Assembly: GCA_002353205.1 (NCBI GenBank) | Contig: DEJE01000030.1 | Span: 2,874 to 40,222 of the forward strand | Direction: 5' to 3' | Length of the DNA stretch: 37,349 bases | Source of the DNA: Prevotella sp. UBA2756 | GTDB lineage: Bacteria; Bacteroidota; Bacteroidia; Bacteroidales; Bacteroidaceae | Notes under the pieces: generated by a model | What the model was told of the DNA's origin: nothing | Database searches by the model: none | What the model saw: the letters and a program-made list of their open reading frames with translations, nothing else | Part shown: piece after piece, positions 30,785 to 37,349 of the stretch | How positions within the stretch are numbered: position 1 is the stretch's first letter | Layout of the letters: every line of letters starts with the position of its first letter | Program-made: the position numbers and the translations under genes

Positions 30785-32920
30785 TTATTTGGCGTTGATC
30801 TCGCGCAGCAGACGGTCGGCGTGTCCCCACTTGTCCATCATGAAGAGCACGTAGCGGATGTCGACGCCGATGCAGCGTGCCAGCTGCCGGTCGAAGAAGA
30901 TGTCGCTCGAGAGGCTGTCCCAGTTGCCGTCGAAGGCCAGTCCGATGAGGCGTCCCTTGCCGTCGAACATGGGCGATCCGGAGTTTCCGCCCGTGATGTC
31001 GTTGTTGGTGAGGAAGCAGAGCTGCATCTTCTTCGTCACGGGGTCGGTGTACTTTCCGAAGTCGCGTGCGCCGAGTAGCTCGTGCATGACGGGCTCAGCG
31101 AAGTAGTCGGGGATCTCGGCCGCGCGGTTCATCTTCTCCACCATGCTCTCGGCCGTGGTGTAGTAGCCCGAGGGTGTGCCGTTGAGGAGGTATTCGCCCA
31201 CCTGTCCGTAGGAGAGGCGCATGGTGAAGTTGGCGTCGGAATAGTGGGGCTGGTCCATGTCCATGAGGAGCTTGGCTGCGCAGAGATATTTCTCCTGCTC
31301 GCTGATCTCGGCCGACGACTTCATCAGCGCGTCCTGCATGATGCCGGCGGTGGCCATGAGGTCGACGCCCATCTGCACGCCGAGGTCTTTCATGTAGCTC
31401 TTCTTGCCCGGGTAGATCTTCTTCCCCTTCATGAGGAACGACTTCTTGTAGAGGGCGTCGACGTATTTGGTGTAGTCGCCTTTGAACTTGCGGTCGATGG
31501 TCTGGTAGAAGTCGGGCAGGTATTTGGCGTCGACGTGCTCGCGGTAGTTCTTCAAGAGCACGGCGAGCACCTCCTTGTCGAGGGCCTCGTCCCACTCGTC
31601 GCTGTTGTCATCGAACTCGAAGTATTGCTTCTTTGGCTTGTCCTCGGGGCCTTTCAGCTCCATGCCGCTGTTGGCGCGCATGGCTCTGGTGACGAGCTCG
31701 TTGGTGCGTCGGAAGGTCTCATAATAATAGTAGAACGCGCGAAGGTCGTCGAAACGCTCGGCATAGAGGCGCTTCAGCTTGGCGAAGTCGAGCTTGTCCT
31801 TGAGGTAGCCGGCCGTGGTGGTGGTGTCCATCCATGCCTGGATGCGCTGCTCGTACTGCTCTTTCTGGCGGATGATGCCGATGGAATCGATACATTTGTT
31901 CATGCCCATGGAGTTCTTCCAGTAGTTGGCACTCTGTGCAAACTTCGAGTCGTACTTGATGCGCACGGCCTCGGAGGCGTCCATGTGGCGCTTCATGACC
32001 TCCTGCTTGACGCCGCGCACCTGCACACGGGTGGTGTTCTCGGCGTCGCGCATCTCCTGGATGCCGTAGCTCGAGAGGTAGCGGCTGGTGCTTCCGGGGT
32101 AACCGATGGTCATCGAGAAGTCGCCGTCCTTGTAGCCTTCCATCGACACGGGAGCCCACGACTGCGGGTGGTAGGGCACGTTGTCGGGCGAATAGTCGGC
32201 CGGTCCGTTGGTCTTCGGGTCCACATAGATGCGGAAGACGGAGAAGTCGCAGGTCTGCCGGGGCCACATCCAGTTGTCGGTGTCGCCTCCGAACTTACCC
32301 ATCGACTTGGGAATGGCGAAGACGAGTCGCAGGTCGTTATAGCGCTGGTAGGTGGTGGCATAGTAGGAGTTGCCCTCGTAGAAGGCGTCGATCTCCACGT
32401 GGAGCGTCTTGTCGATGCGCTTCACGCTGTCGTTCATGGCCGTCTGCAGGGAGTCGATGATCTCGTCCCAGTCGTTGTCGGCCACGCCCTGCTTCTTGGC
32501 CAGAGCCGTGAGCTCGTCGGTGATGTCTTTCTGCGAGCGCATGAAGCTGACGAACATGTTCTCGTTGGGCAGCTCCTCGGCGTAGCTCTGTGCGCAGAAG
32601 CCGTTGAGCATGTAGTCGTGCTCCACGGTGGAGTGGGAGCGGATGGCCTCGAAACCGCAGTGGTGGTTGGTGAAGACAAGGCCGTCGGGCGAGACGACGA
32701 CGCCCGAGCAGTAGCCCGAGAAGTTCACCACGCAGTTCTTGATGGCGTTCTGGCTCTCATAGAGGTCGGCATAAGGCATCTCGAAGCCTTCGGCTTTCAT
32801 CTGTTCGTAGACGGCCTGCGGCAGGTTGTAGAGTGTCCACATGCCCTCGTCGGCGTGCCCTTTCAGTGGCATGAGGGCGAAAAGGATGGTCGACAGTGCG
32901 ACCAGCAGTGTTTTTTTCAT
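30785..32920 (-). CDS. S46-family dipeptidyl-peptidase (DPP7/DPP11 type, DPP7-like)
   Basis: A 711-residue periplasmic serine exopeptidase that releases dipeptides from oligopeptide N-termini, feeding amino-acid fermentation. There is a signal peptide ending near GHADEG. The catalytic His is in TNHHCGF (near residue 85), the Asp is in the GGDTDNWMWPR region, and the Ser is in GGNSGSP (near residue 647). Eighteen residues after the Ser is a Gly (LAFDGNW). In P. gingivalis enzymes this position is Gly in DPP7 and Arg in DPP11, so a DPP7-like preference for hydrophobic P1 residues is inferred; the Phe linked to P2 preference is also present. Length fits the family. It lies 32 bp after the flippase gene. 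Confidence 0.93.
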   Translation of the reverse strand: MKKTLLVALSTILFALMPLKGHADEGMWTLYNLPQAVYEQMKAEGFEMPYADLYESQNAIKNCVVNFSGYCSGVVVSPDGLVFTNHHCGFEAIRSHSTVEHDYMLNGFCAQSYAEELPNENMFVSFMRSQKDITDELTALAKKQGVADNDWDEIIDSLQTAMNDSVKRIDKTLHVEIDAFYEGNSYYATTYQRYNDLRLVFAIPKSMGKFGGDTDNWMWPRQTCDFSVFRIYVDPKTNGPADYSPDNVPYHPQSWAPVSMEGYKDGDFSMTIGYPGSTSRYLSSYGIQEMRDAENTTRVQVRGVKQEVMKRHMDASEAVRIKYDSKFAQSANYWKNSMGMNKCIDSIGIIRQKEQYEQRIQAWMDTTTTAGYLKDKLDFAKLKRLYAERFDDLRAFYYYYETFRRTNELVTRAMRANSGMELKGPEDKPKKQYFEFDDNSDEWDEALDKEVLAVLLKNYREHVDAKYLPDFYQTIDRKFKGDYTKYVDALYKKSFLMKGKKIYPGKKSYMKDLGVQMGVDLMATAGIMQDALMKSSAEISEQEKYLCAAKLLMDMDQPHYSDANFTMRLSYGQVGEYLLNGTPSGYYTTAESMVEKMNRAAEIPDYFAEPVMHELLGARDFGKYTDPVTKKMQLCFLTNNDITGGNSGSPMFDGKGRLIGLAFDGNWDSLSSDIFFDRQLARCIGVDIRYVLFMMDKWGHADRLLREINAK

Positions 32921-32952
32921 TTTTCGGTCGTATTTTTTATTGTTGTCTTTAT

Positions 32953-34443
32953 TTATCTGCGGAAGTATTTTCCGATGAACGGAAGCTCGCTCAGCGGCAG
33001 GTCACGCTTGGCGATGAGGGCAGCAAAGAGCAGGATGAGCACCGTGTTGAAGGCCAGAGAGGCCGGCAACGGCCAGTCGCTGGCTGTTCGCATGAACCCA
33101 AAGAGGATGAAGGCTGCCACAACGTATAGCGAGATGTCTTTCAGTGGATAGTCAATCTTATAGTAACGCTGTCCGATGAAGTAAGACAGCAACATCGACG
33201 TGGCGTAGGCAACAAAACCGGCCCACGCACATGCCATGTAGCTGAAGCGCGGGATGAAGAGAATGTCGATGACGATGAGCACCACGGCACCGATGCCCGA
33301 GAAGTAGGCTCCCCAGATGGTGCGGTCGGTGAGCTTGTACCAGAACGAGAGGTTGAAGAAGACGCCGAACATGATCTCGGCGGCCATCACGATGGGCACC
33401 ACCTTCAGACCTTCCCAGTAGCTCGGGCCGATGATGAACTTCAGCACATCGATATATCCCATCACGCAGAGGAAAGCCAGCAGCGTGAAAATGACATAGA
33501 ACTTCATGGCCTGGGCATAGGTCTCGCGGTTGTCTTTTTCTTTCGACTTGCCAAAGACAAACGGCTCATAGGCAAAACGGAAGGCCTGGGTAATCATCAC
33601 CATGATCATGGCGATCTTGATGCAGGCACCATAGATGCCCAGCTGGGCGCGCGCCTCCTCGGCAGAGCCATCGTAGAGATAGGGGAAGAGAATCTGCGAG
33701 GCAGCCTGGTTCAGCTGACCGGCCACACCCATGACGAGCAGCGGCCACGTGTAGCTGAGCATGCGGCGGCAGGCTTGCGCGTCGAATCCGAAACGGAAAC
33801 CGCGCAACTCTTTCCAAAGCAGCAGCAGCGAACAGAGCGTGCACACCAGATTGATATAGAACACGAAGCCCACATCGAGCGTGAACTGATCGTCGTAGAT
33901 GCCGAAGGGATTGAGTTTCAGTGCAGGCAATACAATCAGGTAAAGCAGGTTGAGCGCGATGTTGAGCAGGATATTGATGATCTTCAGCGTGGCAAACTTC
34001 ACCGGCTTGTGCTGATAGCGCAGATAGGCAAAGGGAATGGCCATGAAAGCGTCAACGGCCACGGTGACATACATCACGGCCACATACTCTGGGTGGTCGG
34101 CATAGCCCAAAGCCGAGGCTATGGGGTGAAGCAGCACAAGCACCAGCACGACAGACAGCAGCGAGGTGGCGGCCAGCATGCGCAGCGTGGTGCTGTAGAT
34201 GCGCTCGGGATTCTCGCCCTCTTTGCTCATGAAGCGGAAGAAGGTGGTCTCCATGCCGAAGGTCAGCAGGATGATGAGAATCGACACGTAGGCGTAGACA
34301 TTGGTGATGACACCATATTCGCCGCCCGAGGCAGCAAACCGCGCCGTCTGGATGGGCACCAGAAGGAAGTTGATGAATCGGGCTACGATGCTGGAAAGAC
34401 CGTAGATAGCCGTATCTTTGGCTAATGATTTCAGGTTTGCCAT
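32953..34443 (-). CDS. Wzx/MurJ-like polysaccharide flippase
   Basis: A 496-residue integral membrane protein with about 12-14 transmembrane helices of the MOP exporter superfamily. The N-terminus (LAKDTAIYGLSSIVARFINFLLVPI) and the ETTFFRF segment are typical of the polysaccharide biosynthesis/lipopolysaccharide O-unit flippases of Bacteroidota. It would move lipid-linked glycan units across the inner membrane. It lies 12 bp after the CPBP protease gene and is not in a visible glycan locus, so its substrate is open. Confidence 0.85.
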   Translation of the reverse strand: MANLKSLAKDTAIYGLSSIVARFINFLLVPIQTARFAASGGEYGVITNVYAYVSILIILLTFGMETTFFRFMSKEGENPERIYSTTLRMLAATSLLSVVLVLVLLHPIASALGYADHPEYVAVMYVTVAVDAFMAIPFAYLRYQHKPVKFATLKIINILLNIALNLLYLIVLPALKLNPFGIYDDQFTLDVGFVFYINLVCTLCSLLLLWKELRGFRFGFDAQACRRMLSYTWPLLVMGVAGQLNQAASQILFPYLYDGSAEEARAQLGIYGACIKIAMIMVMITQAFRFAYEPFVFGKSKEKDNRETYAQAMKFYVIFTLLAFLCVMGYIDVLKFIIGPSYWEGLKVVPIVMAAEIMFGVFFNLSFWYKLTDRTIWGAYFSGIGAVVLIVIDILFIPRFSYMACAWAGFVAYATSMLLSYFIGQRYYKIDYPLKDISLYVVAAFILFGFMRTASDWPLPASLAFNTVLILLFAALIAKRDLPLSELPFIGKYFRR

Positions 34444-34455
34444 GACTTGATCCTT

Positions 34456-35256
34456 TTATTTTTTCATACGCTGGTTGAGCTGGAACAGCGCCGGCAGCAG
34501 GAGGCACAGCGAGAACAGCACCGACAGCCACACATGAAGCTGCGAACCGCCGAAGATCTGGCTCAGCGTGATGTCGGGGGTGTTGATGTAGGCCGCCGTC
34601 AGCAGATAGGCCGCCGTGTTGTTCACAACGTGGATGATGATGCCGGGGACGATGCTCCGCGTGCGGGCATACACCCAACCGAGGAGCAGTCCGATGAGGA
34701 AAGCGTGGGGAAGCTGCGCCGGATTCATGTGGGCACCGGCGAAGATGAGGGCCGAGACGGTGATGGCCAGCCACATCCCTCTGCCGTTAGCCTCGCTGCC
34801 GTAGAGCTCTTCCTGGTGGTCGAGCAGCTCGCGGAGAATGGCTCCACGGAAGAGAACCTCCTCGACGAAGGGCGTCATCACGGCGATGGCGAAGAACCCG
34901 AGACGGCTGCCCATCATGTCGAGCAGGTGCTTGCCTGCCAGATCGGGCAGGAACGTGACGTTCTCTTGAAGCCACAACGACGGGATGAACGTGCCCAAGG
35001 CGGCAACCACGGCCCATGCGAGCACGGTGTAGGGGCGAGTCTGCAGGAAATGGGGCGACACGGGCGTCCATTTGCGCCACAGAAACCACAGCAGGCAGAG
35101 CAGGCCGAAGACGCTCTGCACGATGACGAGTTGCTGACCGGTCATCTCAAAACCTTTCTGACCGTTGACTAACATGCCACCCACGCCAATGACCATGGTG
35201 ACGAATAACTGCAGCATGAAGTACACGATGATATACGTGATGATTCTCTTTGTCAT
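34456..35256 (-). CDS. CPBP-family intramembrane glutamic endopeptidase
   Basis: A 266-residue membrane protein with about eight transmembrane helices. The Abi/CPBP motifs are visible: FVEEVLFRG (EExxxR), FAGAH (first His) and HVVNNT (second His/Asn). Members resemble Rce1 CAAX proteases. Its start overlaps the end of ribF by 4 bp, so translation is coupled. The substrate is unknown. Confidence 0.88.
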   Translation of the reverse strand: MTKRIITYIIVYFMLQLFVTMVIGVGGMLVNGQKGFEMTGQQLVIVQSVFGLLCLLWFLWRKWTPVSPHFLQTRPYTVLAWAVVAALGTFIPSLWLQENVTFLPDLAGKHLLDMMGSRLGFFAIAVMTPFVEEVLFRGAILRELLDHQEELYGSEANGRGMWLAITVSALIFAGAHMNPAQLPHAFLIGLLLGWVYARTRSIVPGIIIHVVNNTAAYLLTAAYINTPDITLSQIFGGSQLHVWLSVLFSLCLLLPALFQLNQRMKK

Positions 35257-36398
35257 ATCGATGATTCCTTTCTTTCTGTCTGATTATTTACGGTCGGCGC
35301 TGATGGACTCGCAGTTTGTCGGGATGGCGTCTCGGCTGCGGCGTCGGCCTGATGATTGCAAGCCCCGGCCGAAGGACTTTCGTTATCGTAGGATGTCTTG
35401 GAAGCGGCGTTCAGCTGCTGTTCTGCCATAATGACGTCTTTGTCTAACTGCGCAGTCAGCTCGGCCAGACTGTCGAAACGCTTCTCTCCCCTCAGCCTGT
35501 CAACGAAAAAGACGCTGAGGTGCTGGTCGTAGAGGTTGCCCGAATAGTTCAGGATGTGCACCTCCAACGTTTGGGGATGGCCGTCGCCGAAGGTGGGACG
35601 CGTGCCGATATTCATCATGGCATGATGACACTGGGCTGTGGGAGGCGGAAAAGAGTGAGCTCCTTCAACGGCAAACACGCTGTAAGCACCCGCTGCGGGC
35701 ACCAGCTTGGAGCTCGACTGCAGGTCGATGTTGGCCGTGGGATAGCCCAAATGGCGACCTTCGTGCTCGCCGTTGACCACACGTCCGGCAAGATGATAGG
35801 GTCGACCCAGCAGCAATGATGCCTCCTGCACACGTCCGTCGAGCAGCAACCTACGGATCAACGACGAACTGAGAGCCGTCTCCGGAGCGACATTCAGCGA
35901 CGCGCCATGACTGAGGTCGGCCACACGCAGGCCGTCTTCGCGCACCACTTCGATGCCCAGTTCGCGACCGTAGGCCACATACCGATCGAAACCTTCTGTA
36001 CGGTCGTGGCCGAAACGATGGTCGTAACCGATGTGGAGGCGCTTCACGTGAACAGTCTGCCGCAGGATTTCATCCATGAACGCCCGTGCCGACAGCGACG
36101 ACAAATCGCGGGTGAAAGGCAGCACCACGCAATAACCGATGCCTGTGGTGGACAATAAGGCCAGCCGTTCCTCCGTCGTCGTGAGCAACTGAGGACGGAA
36201 GTCGGACTGTAACACCTGGCGCGGATGGTCGCTGAAGGTGATGACGGCAGAGGCAAGCCCATGACGGCGGGCATCCTCGGCTACACGGCTCAGCAAATAC
36301 TGGTGACCAAGGTGCACACCATCGAAAAAACCGACGGTGGCCACACACGACGGAACGCCTGTCGGATGCTTCAACTGGCTCAGATCAATGACTTCCAT
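35253..36398 (-). CDS. ribF: Bifunctional riboflavin kinase / FAD synthetase
   Basis: Converts riboflavin to FMN and then FAD. The N-terminal FAD-synthetase domain has GFFDGVHLGHQ and the later SSSLIRRLLLDG. The C-terminal riboflavin kinase domain starts with GRVVNGEHEGRHLGYPTANI and holds MNIGTRPTFGD and LEVHILNYSGNLY. At 381 residues it is longer than most (about 310-320) because of a Ser/Ala/Asn-rich C-terminal tail of about 55 residues with no known fold, which runs into the CPBP start. The start at 36398 (MEVIDLSQ) fits the family. It is the first gene of the leftward operon. Confidence 0.94.
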   Translation of the reverse strand: MEVIDLSQLKHPTGVPSCVATVGFFDGVHLGHQYLLSRVAEDARRHGLASAVITFSDHPRQVLQSDFRPQLLTTTEERLALLSTTGIGYCVVLPFTRDLSSLSARAFMDEILRQTVHVKRLHIGYDHRFGHDRTEGFDRYVAYGRELGIEVVREDGLRVADLSHGASLNVAPETALSSSLIRRLLLDGRVQEASLLLGRPYHLAGRVVNGEHEGRHLGYPTANIDLQSSSKLVPAAGAYSVFAVEGAHSFPPPTAQCHHAMMNIGTRPTFGDGHPQTLEVHILNYSGNLYDQHLSVFFVDRLRGEKRFDSLAELTAQLDKDVIMAEQQLNAASKTSYDNESPSAGACNHQADAAAETPSRQTASPSAPTVNNQTERKESSI

Positions 36399-36457
36399 GA
36401 CTACTCTCTTCGCACGCCGACGGTCCTACGCCGACGCTTTTATCTGTTTCGTGCCTG

Positions 36458-36465
36458 CAAAGGTA
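36458..36465 (-). promoter_or_regulatory. -7 element for the ribF operon
   Basis: The minus strand reads TACCTTTG followed by CAGG, 60 bp upstream of the ribF start. The nearest -33-like TTTG is 23 nt away. Confidence 0.6.
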
Positions 36466-36495
36466 CGCTTTTTCCTTGATTTTTTAACCAAATTA

Positions 36496-36527
36496 TTTGC
36501 ATATTTGCACGAAACCTCGTATCTTTG
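36496..36527 (+). promoter_or_regulatory. Promoter for tRNA-Met
   Basis: TTTG (36496-36499), a 20-nt spacer and TATCTTTG (36520-36527) lie 31 bp upstream of the tRNA 5' end. It is divergent from the ribF promoter. Confidence 0.75.
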
Positions 36528-36558
36528 CAGCCGAAATAGACAAAACACCTATTTCAAC

Positions 36559-36632
36559 GGACTTGTAGCTCAGTTGGTTAGAGCAACAGACTCATAATCT
36601 GGAGGTCCCAGGTTCAAGCCCTGGCTGGTCCA
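36559..36632 (+). tRNA. tRNA-Met (CAT)
   Basis: A 74-nt cloverleaf: acceptor GGACTTG against CTGGTCC with one T-T mismatch, D arm GCTC/GAGC, anticodon loop CTCATAA giving CAT, and T arm CCAGG-TTCAAGC-CCTGG. The anticodon stem has an A-G mismatch at its top pair. The body fits elongator tRNA-Met; a lysidine-modified tRNA-Ile2 with the same anticodon cannot be excluded. CCA is not encoded. Confidence 0.92.
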
Positions 36633-36643
36633 CACTGAAAATT

Positions 36644-36680
36644 AAGCACTTACAAAGATTTTGTAGGTGCTTTTTCTTTT
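36644..36680 (+). terminator. Intrinsic terminator after tRNA-Met
   Basis: A 13-bp stem, AAGCACTTACAAA against TTTGTAGGTGCTT (one T-G pair), with loop GAT is followed by a T tract. Confidence 0.85.
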
Positions 36681-36681
36681 A

Positions 36682-36790
36682 TTTGCGAACAATTTGCGAA
36701 CAAAATTGCATTTCGCGAATACCAATATAATCTTTCTGCAAAAACAGATTCTCTAATTTTGTTGGCAGATTCCACTTTTTTGTTCGCAAA
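36682..36790. repeat. TTTGCGAACAA direct and inverted repeats beside tRNA-Met
   Basis: TTTGCGAACAA occurs twice in tandem (36682-36692, 36693-36703), and its complement TTGTTCGCAAA lies at 36780-36790. The region is strongly AT-rich and has no gene; 36791-36980 likewise shows nothing except the small palindrome at 36928. The layout resembles recombinase arm sites near a tRNA attachment point, but no integrase is in view. Confidence 0.5.
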
Positions 36791-36927
36791 CCATTTTGAA
36801 GGCATATGTCATCCAGAAATACCAGTATCTTTTTTCAATAATAGCATCAAAGATTATTATAAGTTCCAAGCCTGCTTACCCTTTCTAATATAGTATCCTT
36901 AAACAAAAAAGTTTCCACATACAAAAT

Positions 36928-36946
36928 TTATACACGTTGTGTATAA
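36928..36946. promoter_or_regulatory. Palindrome TTATACAC-GTT-GTGTATAA, possible operator
   Basis: Perfect 8-bp arms around three bases, 34 bp upstream of the -33 element of the next promoter. It could be a regulator binding site. Confidence 0.35.
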
Positions 36947-36980
36947 GCAAATAATGCCTTAAAAATAGTTCTAATTATAT

Positions 36981-37011
36981 TTTGCCAAGTTGAAGATAAA
37001 CTGTACCTTTG
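36981..37011 (+). promoter_or_regulatory. Promoter of the terminal small transcription unit
   Basis: TTTG (36981-36984), a 19-nt spacer and TACCTTTG (37004-37011) match the Bacteroidota consensus exactly. Confidence 0.75.
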
Positions 37012-37047
37012 CAGCCAATTATACGAAAATCCATAAAAATAGCAGTA

Positions 37048-37278
37048 ATGCAGAGACGGAAATTTAACACATTAGGCGGATTGAACATTCAGAGCACATG
37101 GTGCCTTGAATGCGATTCCTATATGCATACGTCAAGCATTGCTGCACCACGCTATTCAGATAGGAAGACTTTAAATAACTTGCTCACGCTCGCCAAAGCT
37201 CAAACAAGTTTGTTTTGGTCTCGCTTATTCGCAACTTTCCATATTGTACGAGGAGGGAGTGGATTACTCCTGACATAA
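37048..37278 (+). CDS. Hypothetical small protein (or non-coding transcript)
   Basis: An open frame of 76 residues, MQRRKFNTLGG, with a basic N-terminus, two cysteines (WCLECD) and a hydrophobic C-terminal stretch. It sits inside a compact unit with a consensus promoter at 36981-37011 and a strong terminator at 37308-37345. No ribosome binding site is evident and I recognise no family. The transcript of about 330 nt could instead be a structured RNA, with the frame open by chance. Confidence 0.35.
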   Translation: MQRRKFNTLGGLNIQSTWCLECDSYMHTSSIAAPRYSDRKTLNNLLTLAKAQTSLFWSRLFATFHIVRGGSGLLLT

Positions 37279-37307
37279 TTGTACGTGCAAACACGAGATT
37301 AACGAAG

Positions 37308-37345
37308 TGGTTGGAAAGTCAGCAATGCTTTCCAACCATTTTTCG
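37308..37345 (+). terminator. Intrinsic terminator of the small unit
   Basis: TGGTTGGAAAG (37308-37318) pairs perfectly with CTTTCCAACCA (37328-37338) and is followed by TTTTTCG. Confidence 0.88.
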
Positions 37346-37349
37346 TTTG

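Noticed and set aside
31082..33151. 689-residue plus-strand frame opposite the S46 peptidase gene
   Set aside because: Antisense shadow caused by high-GC codon use; its composition is Val/Leu/His-rich without any domain, and the peptidase frame has all family motifs.
36928..36946. DnaA or replication origin site
   Set aside because: TTATACAC is near a DnaA-box core, but only one inverted pair is present and no origin genes or box clusters are seen.

Overview
The window looks like chromosomal DNA from a Prevotella-type member of the Bacteroidota. The evidence is the repeated promoter pattern TTTG-N19/20-TAnnTTTG, a DUF285/BspA-type surface protein, typical Prevotella C-terminal tails (GxxIYIxxxKK), an S46 dipeptidyl-peptidase, a DUF4105 protein, an AraC-type regulator with a membrane anchor, and a PorT-like barrel. 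Genes are GC-rich and cause many long antisense shadow frames; several intergenic stretches and the right end are clearly richer in A+T.

Left part (1-11.4 kb): the 3' end of a BspA-like protein, a DsbD-type thiol:disulfide transporter, a CyuA/YhaM-type cysteine desulfidase carrying an in-frame repeat insertion, greA, a HIT protein, a mannose-1-phosphate guanylyltransferase, tRNA-Leu(CAA), a ravA-viaA pair (MoxR AAA+ ATPase plus VWA partner) and, divergently, a type II pantothenate kinase.

Middle (11.5-26.2 kb): three secreted polysaccharide-degrading enzymes in one run. They are a 1433-residue multi-domain glycosidase (GH43-like propeller, second propeller, beta-sandwich, alpha/alpha barrel), an alpha/beta-hydrolase esterase and a GH95 enzyme; the set suggests attack on complex pectin side chains. 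Then come a PIN toxin/antitoxin pair, an operon of a DUF4105 membrane protein, a 742-residue surface protein and a 76-residue small protein, a divergent AraC-type regulator and an outer-membrane barrel.

Repeat-rich zone (25.2-28.8 kb): nested hairpins, an exact 22-bp-period array of five palindromic sites, a 154-bp IS66-type MITE with 8-bp target duplication, and several 'stutter' repeat islands. In these islands short AT-rich phrases (14-21 bp) are repeated around a GC-rich hairpin cassette. serB sits between two such islands, and one island has entered the cyuA coding sequence. This family is the best candidate for something undescribed here.

Right part (28.8-37.3 kb): a leftward operon ribF - CPBP protease - Wzx-like flippase - S46 dipeptidyl-peptidase - extended SDR - PAP2 protein, possibly running on into serB. 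tRNA-Met(CAT) follows, and then an AT-rich segment with repeats and one small promoter-ORF-terminator unit that may be the edge of an integrated element.
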